Made by a program: the position numbers and the translations under genes | Origin: CBDCFV01 sp963664625 | GTDB lineage: Bacteria; Chloroflexota; Dehalococcoidia; Lucifugimonadales; UBA3495 | Length of the DNA stretch: 64,000 nt | Assembly: GCA_963664625.1 (NCBI GenBank) | Contig: OY761541.1 | Location: forward strand, 930,001 to 994,000 | Direction: 5' to 3' | Part shown: positions 1 through 7,895 of the stretch, in pieces | Position numbering within the stretch: position 1 is the first letter of the stretch | How the letters are laid out: each line of letters starts with the position of its first letter | The notes under the pieces: generated by a model | Seen by the model: the letters and a program-made list of their open reading frames with translations, nothing else | What the model was told of the DNA's origin: nothing | Database searches by the model: none

Positions 1-1
1 C

Positions 2-232
2 GAGTTCCACATCGAAGGCCGCACCCTGGCGGGCAGGCACACCCTCCGTATTACCCTGCCTTGGGACCTCACCGGCTCACCGGCCATCTCGGTCCCCTTC
101 GGCTTCAGTTCCGACGGCCTTCCTATAGGAGTCCAAGTGGTTGGGCGACACTTCGACGAGCTGACCCTGCTCCAAGTAGCCCGGGGCCTGGAATCCAGCC
201 GCCCCCAGATGCAGCGACCGCCTCTGGGCTGA
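2..232 (+). CDS. Amidase-signature hydrolase, C-terminal fragment (5' end outside window)
   Basis: This is the last 76 residues of an amidase-signature family enzyme; the start lies before the window. The reading frame gives ITLPWDLTGSPAISVPFGF followed by DGLPIGVQVVGRHFDE, which is the conserved C-terminal signature of the family. The catalytic Lys-Ser-Ser residues would lie upstream and cannot be checked. Family members hydrolyse carboxamides or act in Glu-tRNA amidotransferase, and the fragment cannot tell these apart. A complete homologue lies at 40269-41783. The frame ends at TGA 230-232. Confidence 0.85.
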   Translation, partial: EFHIEGRTLAGRHTLRITLPWDLTGSPAISVPFGFSSDGLPIGVQVVGRHFDELTLLQVARGLESSRPQMQRPPLG

Positions 233-281
233 TCTCTACAGTGCAGGATTTCGGCATCTTGTGAATAGGATGAAATGAGCC

Positions 282-473
282 ATGAAGCAAATGTTTACAG
301 CCAAAGTTTGGAAGGAAGGTTCTTGGTATGTAGCCCAAGCTTCAGAAGTAAATGTCGCCAGCCAAGGGGAGTCGCCAGACCAAGCGCTAGAGAACTTACG
401 GGAAGCTCTGGAACTTTACTTTGAGCCGCCCACTCCACTCGGCCCATCTATTGCCTCGCACACGCGGGGATAG
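282..473 (+). CDS. Orphan HicB-like (DUF1902-type) antitoxin-like small protein
   Basis: A 63-residue protein whose first 48 residues resemble the HicB/DUF1902 fold: a beta hairpin (FTAKVWKEGSWYVAQASE) and then the family helix (GESPDQALENLREALELYF). HicB proteins usually neutralise the HicA mRNA interferase, but no HicA gene lies next to this one. Its last residues (SIASHTRG) and stop codon are supplied by the first CRISPR-like repeat at 449-477. The natural C-terminus may therefore have been replaced by the repeat insertion. It may be an antitoxin remnant or a stand-alone HicB-like protein. The ATG at 282 follows a weak purine-rich stretch. Confidence 0.6.
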   Translation: MKQMFTAKVWKEGSWYVAQASEVNVASQGESPDQALENLREALELYFEPPTPLGPSIASHTRG

Positions 474-538
474 ACCTAGGATCGAGATGGCTTGTCCGAT
501 GCCTACAAAGGTTCCCCCGCATACGCGGGGATACGTGG
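449..538 (+). CRISPR. Two-repeat type I-E-like mini CRISPR (29-nt repeat, 32-nt spacer, 29-nt repeat)
   Basis: Repeat 1 is 449-477, the spacer is 478-509 and repeat 2 is 510-538. Both repeats keep the type I-E stem: CCCCGC-ATAC-GCGGGG in repeat 2, and CCTCGC-ACAC-GCGGGG with one G.U pair in repeat 1. Both continue with GAT and a degenerate 3' handle. The 61-bp period is exactly that of type I-E arrays. No third repeat is seen 61 bp on either side, and no cas genes lie in the window. The spacer's reverse complement matches codons 26-36 of the SDR gene downstream (670-701) at 26 of 32 bases, with all mismatches at third codon positions. Confidence 0.65.
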
Positions 539-594
539 TCCCGTCGCACATCAGACGCATAAGTGGTTCAAAACAACGATAAGAGAGGTCAATC

Positions 595-1422
595 ATGCCA
601 GACCAAGGAAACAGGCTAGAAGGTAAAGTTGCCATAGTAACCGGCGCCGGGGCCACCGGCAGCGGCGATTTCGTGGGCATCGGGCAAGCTATTTCCATCC
701 TTGCTGCCCGGCACGGCGCAAAGGTGCTGCTGGTGGACCGGGACCAGAAGAACGCCGACGTTACCCTGTCGACCATCAGAGAGGAAGGCGGCGCAGCGGC
801 GGTCTTCGTAGGCGACGTTACCAGTACCGGCGACTGCGCCGCCATGGCCCAAGCCGCCGTGGACAACTTCGGCAAGCTCAACGTGCTGATAAACAACGTC
901 GGCATTTCAGGGCCAGGATCGGTTACCGATGTGGACGAAGACTTTTGGGACACTGTTCTTGACGTGAACCTCAAGAGCGTCATGCTCACTAGCAAATACG
1001 CCATCCCCCGGATGATCGAGGACGGCGGCGGCTCCATCGTCAACCTGTCGTCCATAGTCGGCCTGCGGGCCGGCAGCGGTAGGCCCAGCCATCCCTATGC
1101 TGCCTCGAAGGCCGGGATCATCGGTCTCAGCAACTCCATGGCCGTCCACTACGGGCGCGACAACGTCCGCGTCAACTGCATCGCCCCCGGCCACGTCCAC
1201 AGCCCCATGGTGGCCCGCCACGCCAACCAGGAAATGCTGGATCTGAGACGCAAGGCAGGCCCGCTGGGCATAGAGGGCACCCCCTGGGACGTAGCCTGGG
1301 CCGCCCTTTTCCTCGCCTCCGACGAGGCCCGCTGGGTCTCCGGCGCAACCCTCCCCGTGGACGCGGGCCTCCTCGCCGCCACGCCACTGGCTATGTACCC
1401 CTTGATTCGGGAGGAAGGGTAG
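595..1422 (+). CDS. Short-chain dehydrogenase/reductase (SDR)
   Basis: A 275-residue classical SDR that oxidises or reduces an unknown alcohol or ketone with NAD(P). It has TGAG at residues 16-19, NNVG, the catalytic serine region (NLSSIVG) and Tyr168/Lys172 in YAASK. The nucleotide-binding loop is longer than usual: an insertion of about seven residues (ATGSGDF) precedes VGIGQAIS, and the SDR glycine motif is normally TGxxxGIG. The segment FVGIGQAISIL is the part matched by the CRISPR-like spacer at 478-509. Expression may start in the 57 bp between repeat 2 and the ATG. The substrate cannot be predicted. Confidence 0.92.
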   Translation: MPDQGNRLEGKVAIVTGAGATGSGDFVGIGQAISILAARHGAKVLLVDRDQKNADVTLSTIREEGGAAAVFVGDVTSTGDCAAMAQAAVDNFGKLNVLINNVGISGPGSVTDVDEDFWDTVLDVNLKSVMLTSKYAIPRMIEDGGGSIVNLSSIVGLRAGSGRPSHPYAASKAGIIGLSNSMAVHYGRDNVRVNCIAPGHVHSPMVARHANQEMLDLRRKAGPLGIEGTPWDVAWAALFLASDEARWVSGATLPVDAGLLAATPLAMYPLIREEG

Positions 1423-1561
1423 GCAATATAATCGTCAAAAGATATCAAGTCGCAGAATACTGACGGGTATTATCCGGTACCCGTAAATTCCCTGGCGGTA
1501 CAACCAGATCGCACCTGATGTAATTTCCGAGATTTTTGCCAAGCAAAGTAGAGCGGAACCG

Positions 1562-2446
1562 ATGGACCCCAAAGCCCCCGACCAACACGCCTTGAATGTC
1601 GCCGGGGCCGTCCAAGCCGCGGTGGCGCCCGCGGTGGTTATCCTGTTCGGCTCCAGGGCCGAAAGCAGGCATTGGGAACACTCCGATATAGACCTGCTGA
1701 TACTAACGGATAACGACAACCCGCAGGGCGCGGAGATAAACGCCCGGAAGGTCGCTTCCGCCTACATGAAATCCAATCCCCCGAGGCTGGCCGTCGATGT
1801 TGTCAGCATGACCAGGAGAGAGTTCGACCGCTGTCGAGTAGCCAACCAGCACATCGCGGGCCAAGCCGCCCGCTACGGAATAGTAATGAACGGAGAAAAT
1901 CTGGGCCACTCTTCACATCGAGAAGGCGCCTATCCGGCCCATTGGGTGGAAACAAAGCAACGCTTGGAAAACGTGGACGAGTACCTTTATGAATTCAACC
2001 GGATGGTTGATGAAGACCACAGGGGACAGAAACTGCTGGGTTTTTGCGCCCAACAAGCCGTCGAAAACGCCCTGAAGGGCTGGTTGTCCGCCTACAACGA
2101 CGACCGGACTTTCGGCCACGACCTTACCGACCTGTGGGAGGACATCCAGAGAATCGAAGACTTGTCCAATCCGGAGGCGGACGAACTCCGCAATTCCGTC
2201 GCCAAGCTGTTCGACTGCATATACTACGAAGACCTTGACCATCCCGGTGAAGCGTCCGACTGGCTGTCCAAATACGCCACCATATACCGCTACGGCAGGA
2301 CTTCGCATCACATGACCCGGACCGACCTGACCGAACTGCATGAAGCGGTAAACAATGCGCTTGCGGCCATCACTGAAAGAATTCACGCCATTAGCGGCAC
2401 CACAACGGCAGACCTGTGGACGGAAGGGTACACACACTGGGGGTAA
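1562..2446 (+). CDS. Nucleotidyltransferase-HEPN fusion protein (MntA/HEPN type, copy 1)
   Basis: A 294-residue protein joining an N-terminal minimal nucleotidyltransferase domain (GSRAES from residue 30, SDID at 41-44) to a C-terminal HEPN helical domain from about residue 130 (AQQAVENALKGWLSAY, then R182-x3-H186). In two-gene MntA/HEPN systems the transferase AMPylates and silences the HEPN RNase. Here both parts are one polypeptide. A paralogue with the same layout is at 7892-8731. The HEPN Arg-to-His spacing is one shorter than the usual Rx4-6H, so nuclease activity is uncertain. The ATG at 1562 lacks a strong ribosome-binding site. Confidence 0.8.
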   Translation: MDPKAPDQHALNVAGAVQAAVAPAVVILFGSRAESRHWEHSDIDLLILTDNDNPQGAEINARKVASAYMKSNPPRLAVDVVSMTRREFDRCRVANQHIAGQAARYGIVMNGENLGHSSHREGAYPAHWVETKQRLENVDEYLYEFNRMVDEDHRGQKLLGFCAQQAVENALKGWLSAYNDDRTFGHDLTDLWEDIQRIEDLSNPEADELRNSVAKLFDCIYYEDLDHPGEASDWLSKYATIYRYGRTSHHMTRTDLTELHEAVNNALAAITERIHAISGTTTADLWTEGYTHWG

Positions 2447-2513
2447 CATCCCGTTACGGACCCAACTTCAACCTTTTCTCTTTTAGTAACCAGCGTGATA
2501 CAAAATCCCCAGC

Positions 2514-2813
2514 CTAAACCGGCTCCTTTGTCCAGAAGCGGTCGTTGTCCAAGTCTTCCTGCGTCGCAGGACGCATTTGAGACGGCAGCACGTCTGCAAT
2601 GGCAACGGTGTACCCGTCCGGTTCTTGGAACTCAACCACAAACGCTTCTTCTCGGGGATAGATGTGTATGATTGTGCCAACGTCACCCGGCAGAAGTCCT
2701 TTCTGGGGATTGTCACCCTTGTGCAGGAGACTATCGCATGGAACGGAGAAAAGATTTTCCAGTGAAATGCTGCAAGTGAGGGCGACGACTTGATGTTCAT
2801 TGAACATACTCAC
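2514..2813 (-). CDS. DUF4926 domain protein
   Basis: A 99-residue protein of the DUF4926 type. After HQVVALTC it has GDVGTIIHIYPREEAFVVEF and YTVAIADVLPSQMRP, matching the small beta-barrel pattern of that family (commonly 60-80 residues). Its ATG overlaps the stop codon of the upstream DUF6883 gene by 4 bp, so the two are translationally coupled. DUF4926 and DUF6883 genes often occur together and are suspected toxin-antitoxin-like or polymorphic toxin components. No function has been proven, and none is assigned here. Confidence 0.65.
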   Translation of the reverse strand: MSMFNEHQVVALTCSISLENLFSVPCDSLLHKGDNPQKGLLPGDVGTIIHIYPREEAFVVEFQEPDGYTVAIADVLPSQMRPATQEDLDNDRFWTKEPV

Positions 2814-3151
2814 CTCATGCGTGCCGGAACTGCCGTAATGAACCGGGGATTAGCATTCTCCGAGTCGATCAACCAGACAGTTTTCACTGAAGGGTTACGC
2901 CCGTCAGGGGTCTCAATCATACCTATGATAATATACTTGGTACCGAAACTGGTTTCCTGTTGCTCGGCTACTTCGTTTCGCAGGCAATGCAAGCGCAATG
3001 CATTAGCGAAGATTTCCCATTGGTCAGCCCTGAAACCAAATCGGGAGAAGAACCCGGGTTTGCCTCCACTTTGAGGATTCTCAGTTGAAAGCAAATACCC
3101 GGTAATTTTCTCCCGGTCCACTCTCGCATGTTCCGAGTTCGGGACCATCAA
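2810..3151 (-). CDS. DUF6883 domain protein
   Basis: A 113-residue protein with the pattern expected for DUF6883: EKITGYLLSTENPQSGGKPGFF, a central helix (WEIFANALRLHC), then FGTKYIIIGMIETPDGRNPSVKTVWLID. It is the first gene of a minus-strand pair and overlaps the DUF4926 gene through ATGA. DUF6883 is found as a C-terminal domain of some polymorphic toxins and as a free-standing small protein beside DUF4926. A toxin/partner role is plausible but unproven. The exact start is uncertain because two Met codons begin the frame. Confidence 0.65.
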   Translation of the reverse strand: MMVPNSEHARVDREKITGYLLSTENPQSGGKPGFFSRFGFRADQWEIFANALRLHCLRNEVAEQQETSFGTKYIIIGMIETPDGRNPSVKTVWLIDSENANPRFITAVPARMR

Positions 3152-3160
3152 TGTACGGGG

Positions 3161-4705
3161 CTACCCCCGCTTGTCCGCCGCCACCCACTCGGCCACCCGC
3201 TCTCCGATCATGATGGCGGTGGCGTTGGTGTTGGAGCGGGGGACTTGCGGCATCACCGAGGAGTCGGCGATCCAGAGGCCGTCTATGCCCTTCACCTTGC
3301 AGTGCTGGTCCACCACCGCCACCGGGTCCGAGTCGGGGCCCATGCGGCAGGTCCCTGAGACGTGGCGGGCGGTGCCGACGACCTGCTTTATCCACAGGTC
3401 CAGCTTGTCGTCGCTGCCCAGTACATCGTCGGTGGGCGTGAGCCGCGTCTCGCAAACGTCCTTGTAGGCCTCGGACTCCAGCATCTTTGCGCCCAAGCGC
3501 ACGCCGTCGCGCATACGGCGCATGTCCTCCGGGTGTTGGAGGTACTGGTAGTTGAAGGTCGGCTGGATCGTGGGATCGGACGAGGCCAGCTTCAGGTAAC
3601 CGGCCCCGTGAGGCAACTCCAGGGCCAGCGACATCCGGGCTTCCCGGTTGTCCAGTATTTCACCCGTCAGCGAGTTGAACAGCGAGTTGGTCATCATAAG
3701 CATGTCGCCCGGATCATTGGACCCTTCCGCGGTGTAACGCAGGGCAATGCGGACCGCCGACGAGTCGGCCACCAGTTCAATGTCATCCTTGACCCGGAAC
3801 GACACGGGCGCGATGGCGTGGTTCCACAGGTTCACCCCTACGCCAGATGCCTCGTAAACCACCGGAATTCCGAAGGACTCCAACTGGTCCTTGGGGCCGA
3901 CTCCCGACAACATCAGGATATGAGGCGACTTGAGCGCCCCGGCGGACAGCACCAAGCGTTCCGCTTCCACCTGGAATATTTCGCCGCCGCTCTCGGCCTC
4001 CACTCCCACGGCACGGTTCCCTTCAAACAGCACCCGACGGACAAAAACGTCTCCGCGGACGGTCAGGTTGAGCCGGTGGCGCAAGGGGCTGAGATGGGTG
4101 ATGGCGGTGCTCATGCGGACGCCGTTGAGGTTGTTCATCGGCACCGGCGCAACGCCGTCGGGCTGGGGGCCGTTCATGTCCTCGGAGACCGGGAAGCCCG
4201 CTTCGAGACAGGCGGCGTAAAAGGCCTTCTGAATCGAGGGCCACTCTCCCTCGTGCCTGCGGCTGATGGGGATGGGCCCGTCGCCTCCGTGGAAGTCGTC
4301 CTGGATGTCCCTGTCCGTCTCGGACATGCGGTAGTAGGGTAACACGCTCAGGTAGCTCCACTCGTCGTTGCCCATATTGGCCCAGTTCTCGAAATCCTCC
4401 GGTATTCCCCGCAGGAACACCTGCCCGTTGATGGAGCCTCCCCCGCCGATGACCTTGCCTTGGGCCACGTGGATTTCACCTTGTTCCTCGGTGATGGTGC
4501 CGCGGAGGGCCCAGTTCACCGGGGAGTCCTCGGCCTCTCCCGCCCTGGTGTGGCCTTGAAGCACGGCTTCCGGCAGGTCTTCCGGGTCCGGATAGTCGGT
4601 CCCCGCCTCCAGCAACAGCACCGATGTGTTGACATCCTCCGCCAAGCGGGCCGCAACCACCGAGCCGGCTGAACCGCCGCCGATAACGATAACGTCGTAT
4701 TTCAT
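3161..4705 (-). CDS. GMC-family FAD oxidoreductase (copy 1)
   Basis: A 514-residue glucose-methanol-choline oxidoreductase. The FAD-binding motif VIVIGGGSAGSVVAARLAED is at residues 5-24. The GMC signature GGGSSINGQVFLRG-like segment reads GGGGSINGQVFLRG near residue 90. The C-terminal catalytic region has RHVSGTCRMGPDSDP and NTNATAIMIGER, supplying the conserved His and Asn. Such enzymes oxidise primary or secondary alcohols of diverse compounds. The start is fixed by TTAAGGAGAGG before the ATG. A close paralogue follows on the same strand at 4821-6359, suggesting local duplication. No signal peptide is seen, so it should be cytoplasmic. Confidence 0.93.
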   Translation of the reverse strand: MKYDVIVIGGGSAGSVVAARLAEDVNTSVLLLEAGTDYPDPEDLPEAVLQGHTRAGEAEDSPVNWALRGTITEEQGEIHVAQGKVIGGGGSINGQVFLRGIPEDFENWANMGNDEWSYLSVLPYYRMSETDRDIQDDFHGGDGPIPISRRHEGEWPSIQKAFYAACLEAGFPVSEDMNGPQPDGVAPVPMNNLNGVRMSTAITHLSPLRHRLNLTVRGDVFVRRVLFEGNRAVGVEAESGGEIFQVEAERLVLSAGALKSPHILMLSGVGPKDQLESFGIPVVYEASGVGVNLWNHAIAPVSFRVKDDIELVADSSAVRIALRYTAEGSNDPGDMLMMTNSLFNSLTGEILDNREARMSLALELPHGAGYLKLASSDPTIQPTFNYQYLQHPEDMRRMRDGVRLGAKMLESEAYKDVCETRLTPTDDVLGSDDKLDLWIKQVVGTARHVSGTCRMGPDSDPVAVVDQHCKVKGIDGLWIADSSVMPQVPRSNTNATAIMIGERVAEWVAADKRG

Positions 4706-4820
4706 GGCCTCTCCTTAATCTTGTCGAAGATTCACCGCAGAGGACGGAGAGAACGCCGAGTTTTCTTTATTTTTCCTCTGCGCTCTCGGCGTTCTTTGTG
4801 GTTGTCCGGTCCTGTGCCCT

Positions 4821-6359
4821 TCAGGACGACGCCATCCAGTCCGCGATGCGCTCGCCAATCATTATCGTGGTCAGGTTGGTGTTGGCGCGGATGCAGTCGG
4901 GCATTATCGAGGCGTCAGCCACCCTCAGGTTCTCGATGCCGCGCACCTGTCCGTACTGGTCCACCACCGCCATCGGGTCCGAGTCCGGCCCCATCTTGCA
5001 GGTGGCGGACAGGTGCTGGCCGATCCAGACGTTCTTGTACATCCACTCGTCCAGGGCATCGTCGGACACAACATCCTCTTCCGTGGGCGTGATCATACCG
5101 TTCAGGATGCCGCTGAAGGCTTCGTGCTCCATCAGCTTCATGGAGATACGAATTGCCTCCCTCAACCTGGACCGGTCTGACGGATGCTCCAAGTGACGGC
5201 ATTCGATGTTGGGTTGTTCTCTCGGGTCGTTGGACGCCAAGGTAATCTGGCCGGACCCCTCGGCTAACTCCAGCATCGCCGTGAACCGTATGCCCTCCTC
5301 TTCGAAGGGGTCGCCGCCCAATGGCGTGGAGAAGGAGGAAGGGAAAATCTGGATGTCGTTGCGGTACTCCGAACCCGATGCGGTGTACCGGAGCAGACTC
5401 TGCATCCGGGGAGCGGTTGGATTCAACGGGAAGTCATCCTTTACCTTCGCCCGCAGCGGCACCAAGGGATGGTCTCTCAGGTTCTGGCCCACCCCAGGCA
5501 GGTCCTTGACTACCGGGATTCCGAATTCTCTCAGATGTGCTGCGGGGCCCACGCCCGAGAGCATGAGAATATGCGGCGACGCCACCGCCCCGGCGCACAG
5601 CACAATCTGCTCGCCCTCCACCGTAAAGGTTTCTCCACCGCTTTCCACTTCTACGCCAACGGCTTTGGTTCCATCGAACAGGATGCGCCGCACCAGCACG
5701 TTGCCCCGGATGGTCAGGTTCAGCCGGTGCCGGTTGGGATTGATGTAAGTCAGCGCGGTGCTCATCCGCACGCCGTTGGGGTTGTTCATGGGGAAGGGGC
5801 CAACACCCCAGGAATCGGGGTTGTTGTGGTCGTAGGTCTCAGGATAACCGGCGTCCATGCAGGCCTGCTGGAACGCGTTCTGCAAAGGCGACCAAGTCTC
5901 CCGCGGGTGGCGCCGCACCGGGATAGGCCCCTCGTTGCCGTGGAAGTCATCATGGATGTCCGTGTCCGTTTCCAGCTTTCTGAAGAAGGGGAGGACCTTG
6001 ATGTAGCTCCACTCGTCGTTGCCCCACGAAGCCCAATTGTCGTAGTCTTCGGGCACCCCTCGCAGGAATACTTGGCCGTTGATGGCGCTGGTGCCGCCCA
6101 CGACCCTGCCCCTTGGCACGGCGATGGGTTCCGGCTGTTGGGAACTGACGCTGCCGGTGAACGACCAGTTGTGGGGCGCGCCCATTTCGGATGCTGTGGG
6201 GGCGTATCCGAACTTCAGGTCATCCGGATACTGCTCGAACTCTGCATAATCGGGTCCCGCCTCCAGCACCAGCACCGAGCGGTTGGGGTCCTCCGACAAA
6301 CGGGTCGCCAGCGTTCCGCCGCCGGACCCGGCTCCTATTACGATAACGTCGTACTTCAT
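4821..6359 (-). CDS. GMC-family FAD oxidoreductase (copy 2)
   Basis: A 512-residue paralogue of the neighbouring GMC enzyme. It starts MKYDVIVIGAGSGGGTLATR and carries the FAD motif, the GGTSAINGQVFLRGVPEDYDNW signature region, QHLSATCKMGPDSDP and NTNLTTIMIGER. The start at 6359 is chosen over an upstream in-frame ATG at 6398 because AGGAGAGGG lies just before it and it aligns with the first residues of copy 1. It probably oxidises an alcohol group of a small organic substrate. The two copies share layout and direction, with 115 bp between them. Their active-site surroundings differ, so substrate ranges may have diverged. Confidence 0.92.
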   Translation of the reverse strand: MKYDVIVIGAGSGGGTLATRLSEDPNRSVLVLEAGPDYAEFEQYPDDLKFGYAPTASEMGAPHNWSFTGSVSSQQPEPIAVPRGRVVGGTSAINGQVFLRGVPEDYDNWASWGNDEWSYIKVLPFFRKLETDTDIHDDFHGNEGPIPVRRHPRETWSPLQNAFQQACMDAGYPETYDHNNPDSWGVGPFPMNNPNGVRMSTALTYINPNRHRLNLTIRGNVLVRRILFDGTKAVGVEVESGGETFTVEGEQIVLCAGAVASPHILMLSGVGPAAHLREFGIPVVKDLPGVGQNLRDHPLVPLRAKVKDDFPLNPTAPRMQSLLRYTASGSEYRNDIQIFPSSFSTPLGGDPFEEEGIRFTAMLELAEGSGQITLASNDPREQPNIECRHLEHPSDRSRLREAIRISMKLMEHEAFSGILNGMITPTEEDVVSDDALDEWMYKNVWIGQHLSATCKMGPDSDPMAVVDQYGQVRGIENLRVADASIMPDCIRANTNLTTIMIGERIADWMASS

Positions 6360-6530
6360 AGACCCTCTCCTGTTGGTTTCAGGGCGTTGAAAGGGCAAAT
6401 TATACTCCCCACCCTGAAGGCGGACAAACGGGATTTTCAGGCCATTGACGGTATTGTCCAGACGGCTATACTTGGGACTGAAACGGCCCCATCGGGTCCT
6501 GTATCACTTATCCGTTACGGAGCAGGCACA

Positions 6531-7895
6531 ATGAACATTATCTGGATAGTGGCCGACACCTTCCGGCAGGACCACTTGGGGGCCTACGGCAAGCGGCCTA
6601 TCCGCACTCCTTCCTTAGACAACCTAGCGGCCAAGGGCGTGCGGTTCAACCGCCACTACGCCGCCGGGTTCCCCACTATGCCAACCCGCGCCGACCATGC
6701 CACGGGCCGCTGGACCATGTCCTTCATGGGCTGGGAACCGCTTCCCGACGGCATGGACACGGCGGCCGTTTTGCTGAGCAATTCGGGCGTCCACACCGCG
6801 GCTATGGTCGATACGCCCTTCTACCTGCGCGGCGGCATGAACTACGACCGGGGGTACCAGACCTTTGTCGCCTTCCCGGGGCAGGTAGGCCTGCTTGAGT
6901 CTTTCGACGTGCGGGATGCGTGGCGTTTCGAGGCTGACCGCAACGTCGCCCGCACCGTAACCGGCGCCATGCAGTGGCTGCAACAGCACTATAAGGAGGA
7001 CTTCTTCCTGTACGTGGACACTTGGGACCCCCACGAACCGTGGGACGCGCCCGGATACTACACCGAGCTGTACATGCCCCACTATGATGGTGAAGTCGTT
7101 CCGCCGGTCTACGGCCACTGGCAGGACAGCAAGTGGTTCACCGAAGGCAAGGTGGCCAAGGCCCACGCTACCTATTGCGGCGAGGTGACGATGGTGGATG
7201 CTTGGGTTGGCCGCCTGCTGCGCCAGGTTGAGGACATGGGCCTGATGGAGAAAACGGCCATCATCTTCACCTCCGACCACGGCTTCTACTTCGGCGAACA
7301 CGAAGGCCTTTTCGGCAAGATGACCGTCGCCAGGCTCTCCGATGGCTTGGTGCCGCCCCGCACCGACCCGAGGGCCGGCTGGGGCTTCTCTCCGTTGTAC
7401 GAAGAAGTTGCGCTCATCCCGTTGATTATCTACGTCCCCGGTATCGAGCCGGGCGTATACGACGGGTTGACCAGCGCCATAGACATCATGCCCACAGTGT
7501 TGGACATCAAGGAGCATGAAATACCGGAATGGGTAGAGGGAAGGTCACTGCTGCCAAAGATGCACGACCGGACTGCGCCGGGCCGGGAGTTCACTGTCAC
7601 CACCATGCCCTTCGCCGACCCGGGAGACCCGGTACACGCCGTGGACAATGTACGCCGGAACTTATACAACGCCCCTATAACCACCATTACAACCAAAGAG
7701 TGGTCCCTGCTCTACAGCGTCGATGCCGGAGCATCGGAACTTTACCAAGTGTCTAAAGACCCCAACCAAACAAAGAACGTCATTGGCGACAACGAGGCCG
7801 TCGCCAAGGGACTGCACGAGCATTTGATGTCGTTCATGCGCGACACCAAGCTTCCGGAACACCTGTTGAAGTCCCGCTTGGAGTTGCGCCTGTGA
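6531..7895 (+). CDS. Sulfatase/alkaline-phosphatase-superfamily hydrolase lacking the formylglycine Cys/Ser
   Basis: A 454-residue member of the alkaline phosphatase/sulfatase superfamily. It begins MNIIWIVADTFRQDHLGAYG with metal-binding Asp9 and has SDHG with Asp249 and His250. Sulfatases normally carry CxPSR or SxPSR, where Cys or Ser becomes formylglycine. Here the equivalent stretch reads T49-M-P-T-R. A threonine nucleophile is known from other branches of the superfamily, such as phosphodiesterases and phosphoethanolamine transferases, so the substrate may be a phosphate or phosphonate ester. No signal peptide is seen. It overlaps the next gene by 4 bp (GTGA). An open frame extends far upstream, but the ATG at 6531 is the natural start. 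Confidence 0.85.
   Translation: MNIIWIVADTFRQDHLGAYGKRPIRTPSLDNLAAKGVRFNRHYAAGFPTMPTRADHATGRWTMSFMGWEPLPDGMDTAAVLLSNSGVHTAAMVDTPFYLRGGMNYDRGYQTFVAFPGQVGLLESFDVRDAWRFEADRNVARTVTGAMQWLQQHYKEDFFLYVDTWDPHEPWDAPGYYTELYMPHYDGEVVPPVYGHWQDSKWFTEGKVAKAHATYCGEVTMVDAWVGRLLRQVEDMGLMEKTAIIFTSDHGFYFGEHEGLFGKMTVARLSDGLVPPRTDPRAGWGFSPLYEEVALIPLIIYVPGIEPGVYDGLTSAIDIMPTVLDIKEHEIPEWVEGRSLLPKMHDRTAPGREFTVTTMPFADPGDPVHAVDNVRRNLYNAPITTITTKEWSLLYSVDAGASELYQVSKDPNQTKNVIGDNEAVAKGLHEHLMSFMRDTKLPEHLLKSRLELRL

Noticed and set aside
396..1055. Long minus-strand open frame across the CRISPR-like repeats and SDR
   Set aside because: It is antisense to the SDR and its translation contains repeat-derived PRVCGG and SPRVRG stretches typical of false genes over CRISPR repeats.
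5469..6530. N-terminal extension of the sulfatase-fold gene
   Set aside because: It overlaps the GMC gene in antisense, and the natural start MNIIWIVADT is at 6531.
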